This document shows, in pieces, positions 18,516 through 26,367 of a stretch of 33,931 bases of DNA. Below the pieces are notes generated by a model. It saw only the letters and a list, made by a program, of their open reading frames with translations. It was not told the origin of the DNA and did no database searches. This DNA comes from an uncultured Pseudomonadota bacterium (GTDB lineage: Bacteria; Myxococcota_A; UBA796; JAFGLY01), in NCBI GenBank assembly GCA_937912125.1, contig CALDOK010000096.1, forward strand, positions 1-33,931, given 5' to 3'. The position numbers and the translations under genes are program-made. The stretch's first letter is position 1; the number at the start of each line of letters is the position of its first letter.

Positions 18516-20477
18516 GTGACCACATCCACCAAAGCCTCCGAGAGCCGCCCTGAGGTCCCCTCCGCCAGCGGCTCCCACGATCTCGCGAACTACGTCACCA
18601 TCTTCCTCGCGATCCACCGCCAGCGGCTGTCCGGCGTCCTCGAGACCGGCACCCGGCGTGGCTGGAGACGACTCTACTTCCTCGAGGGCGAAGTGGTCGG
18701 AGCCGCCAGCAGCTTCGCTCCGGACGCCCTGGGACGCACCCTGGCCAGCGCCGGCATCGTCCCCAAGGAACGCATCCAGTGGTTCGAGGAGCGCCTCGGG
18801 CCCGAGGAGCAGATCGAGACGGCCCTGATCGCCTCCGGCGCCCTGACCGCAGAGCAGCTGACCGAGCATGAGCAAGGCCGCATTCGCCAGAGCATCGCGG
18901 CGCCGCTCCGCTCCACCACCGGCAGCTGGCGCTTCGAGCCCTGCCCGGGGCTCGATGCTTCCACCGTCGCCTCGGCCCTCCGGCCCGCCGTCCACAGCCT
19001 CGCCGCGCTCTGGCATGGCATCCGCCAACACCTGTCGGTGGACAAGGTCTTGCCCGAGGTCACCGACAGCGGCCTGGGCGATCTGGTGGCCAGCGATCGG
19101 CTGCGAGAGCTCCTCCCCAGCATGGACGTCGAGGCCCCCCTGAGCTTCCTGGCCGAGGCCGTCGGCGACGGCATCAGCGTAGAAGAGCTGTTCAAGCAGA
19201 TCCCGGACCGCAGCGGCAACCTGCTCAAGCTCGTTTGGATGCTCGAGCGAGGCGGACTGCTCGGCCGCGACGATCGCCCCCTGGACACCAACCTCGGTGA
19301 CCGCCTGGCCGCCGTGACCGAGCAGGCCGACGACCCTGCCGTGTTGGCCGCCCTGCTGGCCTGGGAGCGCCTGGGCCCGACCGCGGCGCCCGAGCCCAGC
19401 GTACGCGAACCCCAGCGGGCGACCGCCACCGTCCAGCCCGCAGCCCCCGCGACCATCCGGGTCCAGGCCGGCCCCGCGTCCCCTGTCGACGACGACTCGC
19501 TGGAGCCGCTCTCGGAGCCGCCCACCGAGCCTCCTCCGGTCACGAGGCTCGTGGGGCGGACAGGCTTGGCCGACGGCGACGCGCCCCAGATCAGCATCGG
19601 TCGCTACACCGCGAACGCCTCCGCACGTGGCCCGGCGTCGGTGGGCTCCACACGCTCCACCACCCGCAGGCCGGATCGCCCCATGTCCCCGGCCCGGATC
19701 GCCCGCGACCACGCCAAGCGCATCGAGCGAGACTTCTACGGCTTCCTGGGCGTGAAGCCCGGCTGCCCGGTCGACGTGGTCGATCGCCGCTGCAAGCAGT
19801 TCGGCCAGCAGTGGACCAGCGCCCAGGAGCTCGAGCTCGACGATGAAACCCGGCGCAAGCTCAAGCACCTGCTCCACGGCCTGCAGATCGTCTGGCAGAC
19901 CTTGACCAACGAGGAGCGCAAGCTCGAGTACGACCGGCGCATGAACGAAGGCCATGCTCCCTTGGTCGAGGAGATCCGCCGTGCCCTCGAGGGCAACGAG
20001 CAAGACGGCGACGAAGCCACGGCGGCAGCCGAAGATCGCGGCGAGCTCGAGGAAGAGGACGGTGTGGAGCTGGCCCGCCGGCTCATGTCCCGCGGTGCCT
20101 TCGGCGCGGCATCCCGCCAGCTCGAGCGCCTGCGCCGGGACCAGCCCTCCAACCCCGACGTGCTCGCCGAGCTGGGCTGGGCCGTGTGGAAGCTGCGCGG
20201 CCCCGCCGGGGGCGGCGAGACCGCCCCAGAGGATTACGTCGCCTTGGCCCTCACCTTCGCCCCGCAGCACGTCCCCTCCCTCGAGTACCACGCGCGCATG
20301 GCCCTGGAACGGAGCGATCTCGAGGCGCTCCAGGATCGCCTGGACCGCCTGCTCGCGGCCGACAAGCAGAACGCCTGGGCCCTCGAGATCCTCGCGAGCG
20401 ATGCCCTCTCCACCTCCCAATCACGCCGCTCCACCGGCAGTGGTCTGCGCTTCTGGCGGAGGAAGTCGGACGGATGA
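18516..20477 (+). CDS. DUF4388 / degenerate J-domain / TPR protein
   Basis: A 653-aa, probably cytoplasmic protein starting at GTG 18516 (GGAAG upstream). Residues about 22-170 look like the PatA-type DUF4388 domain (FLAIHRQRLSGVLETG, RRLYFLEGEVVGAASS), common in Myxococcota signalling proteins. A helical/winged segment follows to about 285, then a Pro/Ala/Ser-rich linker (290-395). Residues about 406-475 resemble a J domain: DFYGFLGVKPGCPVDVV at the start and TLTNEERKLEYDRRM at the end. The HPD tripeptide needed to stimulate DnaK is absent; its place is occupied by QQWTS. Residues about 508-640 form TPR-like helices (ARRLMSRGAFGAASRQLERL). The final codons overlap the next gene (ATGA), so it probably acts with the coiled-coil protein. 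A role in polarity or motility is inference. Confidence 0.75.
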   Translation: MTTSTKASESRPEVPSASGSHDLANYVTIFLAIHRQRLSGVLETGTRRGWRRLYFLEGEVVGAASSFAPDALGRTLASAGIVPKERIQWFEERLGPEEQIETALIASGALTAEQLTEHEQGRIRQSIAAPLRSTTGSWRFEPCPGLDASTVASALRPAVHSLAALWHGIRQHLSVDKVLPEVTDSGLGDLVASDRLRELLPSMDVEAPLSFLAEAVGDGISVEELFKQIPDRSGNLLKLVWMLERGGLLGRDDRPLDTNLGDRLAAVTEQADDPAVLAALLAWERLGPTAAPEPSVREPQRATATVQPAAPATIRVQAGPASPVDDDSLEPLSEPPTEPPPVTRLVGRTGLADGDAPQISIGRYTANASARGPASVGSTRSTTRRPDRPMSPARIARDHAKRIERDFYGFLGVKPGCPVDVVDRRCKQFGQQWTSAQELELDDETRRKLKHLLHGLQIVWQTLTNEERKLEYDRRMNEGHAPLVEEIRRALEGNEQDGDEATAAAEDRGELEEEDGVELARRLMSRGAFGAASRQLERLRRDQPSNPDVLAELGWAVWKLRGPAGGGETAPEDYVALALTFAPQHVPSLEYHARMALERSDLEALQDRLDRLLAADKQNAWALEILASDALSTSQSRRSTGSGLRFWRRKSDG

Positions 20478-23400
20478 CAACCCAACCCACAACCCGCACC
20501 GCGCTGCTCCTGCACACCGATCCCAAGCTGGTCGGCACGCTCCGGTCCTACCTGGAGCCCCACGGGGTGTCCATCGAGGTGGCGCCCGACGCCGACGCCC
20601 TCTTCGACAAGCTGCACGCCCCAGGCACACTCCTGGCCTTCCTGGACGCTGGGCTCCCCGTCGCCCTGCCCACCTGCGACCGGGTGCGCCGGGCCAGCGA
20701 GCTGGATCACATCCAGCTGGTCCTGCTCAGCTCCCACGCCGCTGGGCCCCGGCTGGTGCAGCACTGGTTCTCACCCCTCCGCGCGGATCTCTACCTCGAG
20801 CATCCCCTCGAAGGCGACGCCTTGTCCGACTGGCTCGACCAGCACCTGCCGGCCGCCACGCCGGCCCAGGTGGAGCCCCCCGAGCCCGAGCAGGCCCCGG
20901 CGCCCGAGCCGGTGACACCTGCCGCAGCGCCCATCCCCGAGCCCATCGACGAGGACGAGCTCGACCAGGCTTCGCTCTTCGACGAGCCAGCCGAGGAGAG
21001 CGTCTCCTCCGTGTCCCGCCCGGCGCGGACCGACGAAGAGGAGCTCTACCAGAAGTTCCAGGCCACCCACACCGAGCTCGTGCTCGCCCGCCGCGAGTAC
21101 GATCGGGTGCGCAAGCAGCTGCGCGAGGCCGAGGCCAAGCTCAGCGGTGCGCTCGAGGAGCGCGATCAGGCGATCCAGGAACGAGACCAGGCCGCGCGAG
21201 CCCCGGTTCAGCCCGAGCCCCCCGAGCCCTCCGAGCCCACCGAAGCTCTGCAGGCCCTGCAGCAGGCACTGGATGAGGCCAAGCGCGAAGCCGCCACCGC
21301 CCTCGACGAAGCCGACGACGCCATGGTGGAGCTCACCACCATGCAGGCCGAGCTGGTCTCTGCCCAGGGGGCGGCTCAACAGGCGCGGGACAGGGGCACC
21401 CAGCTCGAGGCCCTGCTCGCCGCGGCCCGGGCCCGCCTCGAGGCCCTGGATCAGGGCCAGCCCTCATCCACAGAGGACAGCGCCGGGCTGGCCAAGCTCG
21501 AGCTGATGGTGGCCACGGCCGCCGCAGCCACCACCCTGGCCCAGTCCGAGCGCGACGCGCTGCGCGACGAGCTCGCCACCTCCCGCGAGCGCAGCACCGA
21601 TCTCGCCATCGAGCTGAGGGATCTGCGAGCGACGCTGGCCGAAGCACAGCAAGCCCAGGCGGAGATCGAGCCCCTGCGCTCGGCGCTCCAGGCCGCCGAG
21701 ACCCAGGCCGAACAGGCCCAGGCGAGCGCTCAGGCCGAGCTCCTGGCTGTTCGCGACGAGCTCGAGCGCGCCCAGCGAGCCCTCCAGGACGCCGAGCAGC
21801 AGCACGGCGACGACGGCGACGAGCTCTCCGCGGCGCGCGAGCGAGCCCTCGACGCCGAGACCCAGCTCGAGCTGGCGATGGCCGAGATGTCCCAGGCCAG
21901 CACCCAAGCCGAGGCAGCCGCAGCCCGCGCGGACCAGGCCGAGGCCCTGGTCGAGGCCGCTGACGAGCGAGCCCTGGCCCAGGTCGCCGCAGCCCGCGAG
22001 CAGGCCCAGGCCGAGATCGCTGCAGCCCTCGAGCAGGCCCAGGCCGACGCCGCCAGCGTCCGCGAGCAGGCCCAGGCCGAGATCGCCGCAGCCCTCGAGC
22101 ATGCCCATGCCGAGATCGCCGCAGCCCTCGAGCAGGCCCAGGCCGAAACCCAGGCCGCCCAAGATCAGGCCCAAGCCGACACAGACAGCGTCCGCGAGCG
22201 GGCCCAGGCCGAGATCCAGACCGCCCATGATCGGGCCGAAGCCGACAGCGCCGCCGCACGCGAGGAGGTTGAGCAGGCTCGCCTGCAGGCCGAGCAGGCG
22301 CTCGCCGAGGCCGAGCGCGCCCGCGCCATGGCCTCCCAGGCCGAAGAGGATGCGGAGCGGGCGCGCCAGGCCAAGGCCGAGGCGCTCGCCCAGGCAAACC
22401 AGCTGGTCCTCGAAGCCCAGCAAGCGGCCGAGCAAGCCAACTCCCTGGCAGACCAGGCGCGAGACGAAGCCCAGCGAGCCAACGCACTGGCGGAGCAGGC
22501 CACCGCCGACGCGACCCTGGCCCGCGATGAGGCCGCCGGTGCCAACGACGAGAACGAGCTGTCCAAGGCCGTAGCCATGGAAGCCGTGGCCGACGCCACC
22601 AGCTTCCGCCAGCAGGCCGACCGCGCCCGCCAGGCCATGCGCCAAGCCTTCGAGGCGCGCGACCAGGAAGCCCGCAGCGCCGACGAAGCCCGCACCGAGG
22701 CCGAGCGCGCTCACAGCGCCGCCGACGAAGCCCGCGGCGAGGCCGTACAGGCTCGCAGTGAGCTGGACGCCGCGCTGTCGGCGGCCGAGTCTGCGCTGGC
22801 CGAGGTCGCACGCCTCCAGGCCGAGCGCGATGGCCTCGAGGGGCGCGCCACCCACGCCGAACAGCAGCTCGAGCAAGTCCAGGCCCAAGCCGACGAGCTC
22901 GGCCGAGAGCTCTCGGCCGCACGGGTACGCGTGACCGTCGCCGAGAGTGCGGCGGCCACCGCCGAGGATCAAGCCGCCGCGGCCATGGCCCAAGCCGAGG
23001 CCGAGGTCATGCGCATCCAGGCCCTCGAGCAGAGGCAAGCCGAGCTCGAGGAGCAGCTGGCCACCGCCCAGATCCAGGCTGCAGAGCACCAGGCCCACGC
23101 TCACGACGCCCAGGCCGAAGCCTCGTCCGCCCAAGAGGAGGCCGAACGGGCCCAGGCCGAAGCCGAGCATGCCAGCCAGGACCTGCGCCAGCTGCGCGGC
23201 GAGATCGAAGCACTGAACGCCAAGGTGACTCAGCAGGCAGAGGCCTTGGCCGGTGCCGAGGAAGAGGCCCGCAGCGTCCACGAAGAGCTGGAGCTCAACC
23301 AAGACCGGCTCCACGGTCTGCAGGCCTCCCAGGCCGAGCTCACAGAGGCCCGCGACGAGCTCACCGTTCAGCTCGAGGCTTCCCGGCTGGACGTCGACCA

Positions 23401-25054
23401 GGCCGGCGCCCGCGCCGAGGCCCTCGAGGCCGAACTGGGTGCCCTGCGCGAGCACAGCGAGCAGGCCGACACCGACCTCGCCCAGGCCTTGGTCGAGCTG
23501 GAGGCTTCCCGACAGGGAGCCGACCAGGCCGGTGCCCGCGCCGAGGCCCTCGAGGCCGAGCTGAGCGCCCTGCGCGAGCACAGCGAGCAGGCCGACACCG
23601 ACCTCGCCGAGGCTGCAGGCCTGGTGGAGAAGCTCGAGCTGGAGCTGGCGACAGCCCACCAGCAGGCCGAGCAGCTCCAGAATCAGAGCACCCAGGCCAC
23701 CATCGCCGAGGGCGAGCTCGCCGAGCTGCGCGATGCCCTGGCACTGGCGACACACCAGAGCGAGCAGGACCGAGCCACAGCGCAGGTGCTCCAGCAGCAG
23801 CTGGACGAGTCAGGACGAGAGGCCGAGCAGCTCATCGAGACCGTCGAGAAGGGCCACGACGAGCTCACCGCGGTTCAGGAGCAGCTGGAAGACCTCCAGC
23901 ACCAGCTCGAAGAAGCACAGGCCGAGCTGGCCCAGGCCGCCATCCAGCTGAACCAGACCGAGGAAGACGCCCAGATCGGCAAGGTCCAGCTGCAGCAAGC
24001 GCTGATGGAACAACAGGCCGCGGCTGAGCAGGCCCTCGCAGAGCAACGCTCAGGCCGCGAGCAGCAGCGAGAGCTCGAGGCGAGCCTGGCCGCCGCAGGC
24101 GCCCAGGTCGAGCAAGCCCAGGCCCAGGCCACGGCGCTCGAGGTGGAACTCGCAAGCCTGCGAAGCGCGCTCGACCAACAGCAGCAGCGCGCCGATCAGG
24201 CTCAGGCCGCGCTCGACCTGGCGTCCATGGGTGCCGAGGCCCAGGCCGACGACACCGCACGCAAGCTCGCCGAAGCCCTGGCACACAGCAGGGAACTCGA
24301 GCATCAGCTCGGAGCGGCCCAAGCTCGCGTCGCCGAGCTCGCGGAGGACCTCGAGCGCCTCGACCGGCTGGAGGAACAGCTCGCAGCCGCCCGTGACGAG
24401 GCCGGCGCTCGAGACCAGGCCCAGGCTCGCGTCCAGGAGCTCGAGGAAGAGCTCGGGCAGGCCCGCCAGGATCTGTCCGAGGCCTTCACCACCTTCAGGA
24501 CCGAGGCCATCGAAGCGACGGTAGCGCGCGACGAGGCGCTGGACCGCGCGGCCGAGCTCGATGAGCAGCTCGGGCTCGCCCAGCAGCAGCTGGAGATCGC
24601 CCAGGCCGCCGCGGCCTCCCCAGCCGAGCCTGGGGACGCGGGCGAGGAGCTCGACGTTCTCAGCGGTCAGGTCGCGCTGCTCGAGGGAATGCTCGAGGCT
24701 GCCCAGCAGCAGATCGAGGAGCTGCAGAAGCGGCCGGCCTCGACTCCGCCCTCTGCCGACGGGGGCTCACCACCCGAGCTCGAGACCTTCCGCGCCATCG
24801 TGCTGGCTCACCGGGACCAGACCCGCGAGGACGCCGACAAGTGGAAGACCTCCGAGGTGGCCATCGGCCGCAGCATCAAGGAGCTGCTGGCGTTGGCTCA
24901 CCGCATGCCCCAGCACCTGGACGAGGTCTACCGCGTGCTCGGCTCCCTGCAGGACGTCATGGACTCGGGCAAGAAGCTGGTCCGCCGCAGCCAGGACCGC
25001 GCAGACCAGGAGGTGCAGGCCTTCGGCGAGCTGGACGACCGGCTCGAGAGCTGA
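20474..25054 (+). CDS. pseudo-receiver domain plus giant coiled coil (AglZ/FrzS-like)
   Basis: A 1526-aa cytoplasmic protein. Residues about 8-125 have a response-regulator receiver layout: beta1 ALLLHTDPKL, beta3 with Asp58 in LLAFLDAGLP, beta4 LVLLSSHA, beta5 YLEHPLEGDAL. The acidic pair is replaced by His14-Thr15 and the conserved Lys by His110, so it is probably a pseudo-receiver although the phospho-acceptor Asp remains. A Pro/Glu linker (126-165) leads to an Ala/Glu/Gln coiled coil to about residue 1415. This includes hendecad repeats and an internal duplication. A C-terminal helical domain contains SIKELLALAHRMPQHLDEVY. Receiver-plus-long-coil is the layout of Myxococcus AglZ (filament-forming, binds MglA) and FrzS, both polarity/motility proteins. 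The relation is by architecture; coiled coils give misleading similarity. The start overlaps the preceding stop as ATGA. Confidence 0.78.
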   Translation: MTTQPTTRTALLLHTDPKLVGTLRSYLEPHGVSIEVAPDADALFDKLHAPGTLLAFLDAGLPVALPTCDRVRRASELDHIQLVLLSSHAAGPRLVQHWFSPLRADLYLEHPLEGDALSDWLDQHLPAATPAQVEPPEPEQAPAPEPVTPAAAPIPEPIDEDELDQASLFDEPAEESVSSVSRPARTDEEELYQKFQATHTELVLARREYDRVRKQLREAEAKLSGALEERDQAIQERDQAARAPVQPEPPEPSEPTEALQALQQALDEAKREAATALDEADDAMVELTTMQAELVSAQGAAQQARDRGTQLEALLAAARARLEALDQGQPSSTEDSAGLAKLELMVATAAAATTLAQSERDALRDELATSRERSTDLAIELRDLRATLAEAQQAQAEIEPLRSALQAAETQAEQAQASAQAELLAVRDELERAQRALQDAEQQHGDDGDELSAARERALDAETQLELAMAEMSQASTQAEAAAARADQAEALVEAADERALAQVAAAREQAQAEIAAALEQAQADAASVREQAQAEIAAALEHAHAEIAAALEQAQAETQAAQDQAQADTDSVRERAQAEIQTAHDRAEADSAAAREEVEQARLQAEQALAEAERARAMASQAEEDAERARQAKAEALAQANQLVLEAQQAAEQANSLADQARDEAQRANALAEQATADATLARDEAAGANDENELSKAVAMEAVADATSFRQQADRARQAMRQAFEARDQEARSADEARTEAERAHSAADEARGEAVQARSELDAALSAAESALAEVARLQAERDGLEGRATHAEQQLEQVQAQADELGRELSAARVRVTVAESAAATAEDQAAAAMAQAEAEVMRIQALEQRQAELEEQLATAQIQAAEHQAHAHDAQAEASSAQEEAERAQAEAEHASQDLRQLRGEIEALNAKVTQQAEALAGAEEEARSVHEELELNQDRLHGLQASQAELTEARDELTVQLEASRLDVDQAGARAEALEAELGALREHSEQADTDLAQALVELEASRQGADQAGARAEALEAELSALREHSEQADTDLAEAAGLVEKLELELATAHQQAEQLQNQSTQATIAEGELAELRDALALATHQSEQDRATAQVLQQQLDESGREAEQLIETVEKGHDELTAVQEQLEDLQHQLEEAQAELAQAAIQLNQTEEDAQIGKVQLQQALMEQQAAAEQALAEQRSGREQQRELEASLAAAGAQVEQAQAQATALEVELASLRSALDQQQQRADQAQAALDLASMGAEAQADDTARKLAEALAHSRELEHQLGAAQARVAELAEDLERLDRLEEQLAAARDEAGARDQAQARVQELEEELGQARQDLSEAFTTFRTEAIEATVARDEALDRAAELDEQLGLAQQQLEIAQAAAASPAEPGDAGEELDVLSGQVALLEGMLEAAQQQIEELQKRPASTPPSADGGSPPELETFRAIVLAHRDQTREDADKWKTSEVAIGRSIKELLALAHRMPQHLDEVYRVLGSLQDVMDSGKKLVRRSQDRADQEVQAFGELDDRLES
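21992..22255 (+). repeat. eight tandem 33-base (11-residue) hendecad repeats
   Basis: Inside the coiled-coil gene, eight consecutive 11-residue units begin at 21992, 22025, 22058, 22091, 22124, 22157, 22190 and 22223. Typical units are AREQAQAEIAA, ALEQAQADAAS and VREQAQAEIAA. An 11-residue periodicity gives a straighter, slightly right-handed coil than heptads. The DNA copies are similar enough to suggest expansion by slippage or unequal recombination. Confidence 0.9.
23372..23623 (+). repeat. 126-base tandem duplication within the coiled coil
   Basis: Two adjacent 42-residue blocks, 23372-23497 and 23498-23623, both begin LEASR and share DQAGARAEALEAEL and ALREHSEQADTDLA almost unchanged. 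Forty-two residues equals six heptads, so the duplication preserves coil register. High identity indicates recent duplication or ongoing homogenisation. Confidence 0.9.
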
Positions 25055-25636
25055 TCAGCGCTCGCCGCGAGCAGGCCGCGGCGTGCTGCTCGCGGCCGCT
25101 GGGCGATCCACGAAGCCCGGGTGGACCATTCGGTAGATTCCGTCCACCTCGGTCACCGTGCCCACGATCACCGTGCTGCGGCTGCCGTCCACAGCCAACA
25201 GGCGCAGCCCCAGGGCGTCCCGCCCCACCAACACCGTGCCGTCGAAGCCGGACCCCGAGGGGACCCGGGCCGCGATCTTGTCCAGGCTGGTCTCGAACAT
25301 GCCGGGAACGCGGCCGTGTATGTAGGCATCGGCTTGGCGCCCCAGGGCCCGCTGGATCTCGAGCCCCAGCAGGAACAGGCCTCGGTAGGCCTGCACATCA
25401 CCCTGCTGGATGATGTCGAACAACAAGCGCCCCAGCTCGTCCCGGGACCGGGGTGAAGCCCTGGGGATGCGGGGCGGGGCGGTGCTGCGCTCCCTGCGAT
25501 GCACACGCACGAACAGCAACATCGCCAGCATGAGGGCCACCAGCAGGTAGCCTACGGCGTCTCCCGTACCGAGGAAGCCCCAGGACACCTCGGTCTCCGA
25601 GGCCCAGACAGCGGGCATGAGTATCAGCATCGGCAT
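25055..25636 (-). CDS. unknown membrane-anchored protein
   Basis: A 193-aa protein if started at ATG 25636. It begins MPMLILMPAVWASETE (possible signal peptide, though without a basic residue), followed by a membrane helix (GYLLVALMLAMLLFVRVHRR, about residues 29-48). A soluble domain of about 140 residues follows with a helical part (DELGRLLFDIIQQGDVQAYR) and a beta-rich end (GTVLVGRDALGLRLLAVDG, TVIVGTVTEVDGIYRM). The start is uncertain because the Shine-Dalgarno is weak; an in-frame ATG at 25744 would overlap the cytochrome gene. Its stop codon directly abuts that of the convergent coiled-coil gene, forming TGATCA at 25052-25057. It follows the redox-complex genes on the same strand across a hairpin. 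Function unknown. Confidence 0.6.
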   Translation of the reverse strand: MPMLILMPAVWASETEVSWGFLGTGDAVGYLLVALMLAMLLFVRVHRRERSTAPPRIPRASPRSRDELGRLLFDIIQQGDVQAYRGLFLLGLEIQRALGRQADAYIHGRVPGMFETSLDKIAARVPSGSGFDGTVLVGRDALGLRLLAVDGSRSTVIVGTVTEVDGIYRMVHPGFVDRPAAASSTPRPARGER

Positions 25637-25652
25637 GGCACCCAGAACGTAA

Positions 25653-25688
25653 CGAGCGCTCGACAGACATGAGCCAGTCGAGCGCTCG
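25653..25688 (-). promoter_or_regulatory. strong inverted repeat between cytochrome c gene and the next gene
   Basis: A perfect 12-bp stem, CGAGCGCTCGAC (25653-25664) against GTCGAGCGCTCG (25677-25688), with a 12-base loop. Each arm contains the 10-bp palindrome CGAGCGCTCG, so the site can also be read as two operator copies 24 bases apart. It begins 18 bases past the cytochrome stop and ends 16 bases before ATG 25636. No T-run follows on the minus strand, so a classical intrinsic terminator is not supported; an RNA-stabilising hairpin, attenuator or operator are alternatives. Confidence 0.55.
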
Positions 25689-25706
25689 GAAGTGCGAACA
25701 CGATCA

Positions 25707-26222
25707 CTAGGGGATGTGACAGCCCTCACAGGCCGTTGGCGCATGGCGAGCGCCGGCAGGAGCCGCGTTCGCGCCCAGGTGGCAGCCGATGCAGCTCTTG
25801 TGCTGCGCCGCCTTGGCCGAGAACATGCTGGCGCTGTGGGCGTCGCGGTGGCACATGCTGCAGCCGAAGCTCACCGCCGTGCCTTCGCTCTTGTGGTGGC
25901 AGTCGGTGCAGGCGATGTTCAGCTGGTCGCGCGCCGCGTGCTGCAGGTGGTTGAACTGCGCAGCCGGCATCTCCTTGGCGCGCTGGTCGAAGACCATGCT
26001 CGCGCGCACCGCGGCGGCCGGATCGGCCCCTTCCGCATGGCCCGTGCCAGGCCCGCGACCGGGGTTGAGCACCGGCACCAGAGGCTCGGCAGGGACCTGG
26101 AGCACTGGGGGGCCCACGGTCTCGACGCCGTGGGGCGCCACGCAGCGCTGAGCCAGGGGCAGCAGCACCAGGATGATGGCGCCAGCGGCCACGAAGATGA
26201 AGTAACGAATGCGGTCGCTCAT
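25707..26222 (-). CDS. membrane-anchored tetraheme cytochrome c
   Basis: A 171-aa protein with an N-terminal uncleaved-looking anchor (residues 7-24, YFIFVAAGAIILVLLPLA) and a Pro-rich linker. The periplasmic heme domain has four CXXCH motifs: CTDCH (105-109), CSMCH (121-125), CIGCH (144-148) and CEGCH (165-169). Extra His residues (FNHLQH at 90-95, HH at 109-110, H141, H160) could provide distal ligands, as in cytochrome c7/c3-type proteins. It is the likely periplasmic electron carrier of the complex encoded by the three genes before it, taking the place of HmcA or NrfB. The ATG at 26222 overlaps the preceding small gene's stop, with GGGAGG six bases upstream. Confidence 0.92.
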   Translation of the reverse strand: MSDRIRYFIFVAAGAIILVLLPLAQRCVAPHGVETVGPPVLQVPAEPLVPVLNPGRGPGTGHAEGADPAAAVRASMVFDQRAKEMPAAQFNHLQHAARDQLNIACTDCHHKSEGTAVSFGCSMCHRDAHSASMFSAKAAQHKSCIGCHLGANAAPAGARHAPTACEGCHIP

Positions 26223-26365
26223 CCCTCACCTCCCTGGTCACCACCGCTCTTGCCCAGCTTCATGAGCACGGGCACGAGGGCGACGAGGACCAGCAGGTAG
26301 CCGACGATCCAGAGGTACTCCACGCCCTTGGTGGCGTAGATGTTGATGTAGGTGAATTCGCCCAT
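26219..26365 (-). CDS. 48-aa one-helix subunit, HmcD-like
   Basis: A small gene between the NrfD-type gene (two-base gap) and the cytochrome gene (ATGA overlap). The 48-aa product starts MGEFTYINIYATKGVEYLW, continues as one hydrophobic helix (IVGYLLVLVALVPVLM) and ends in a Gly-rich hydrophilic tail. Size, single helix and position right after an HmcC-type gene match HmcD, the roughly 5.8-kDa subunit of the Desulfovibrio Hmc complex. The fixed spacing and overlap on both sides argue strongly that it is translated. The HmcD equivalence is by position and size, not by alignment. Confidence 0.8.
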   Translation of the reverse strand: MGEFTYINIYATKGVEYLWIVGYLLVLVALVPVLMKLGKSGGDQGGEG

Positions 26366-26367
26366 GA

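Noticed and set aside
21992..22255. Regular 33-base repeats considered as a CRISPR array
   Set aside because: There are no spacers; units are contiguous, in frame and encode a coiled coil. No cas genes nearby.
21464..23755. 763-codon open frame on the minus strand, Gly/Leu-rich
   Set aside because: It is antisense to the coiled-coil gene; the repetitive Ala/Glu/Gln codons leave the opposite strand without stops. No ribosome site or recognisable domain.
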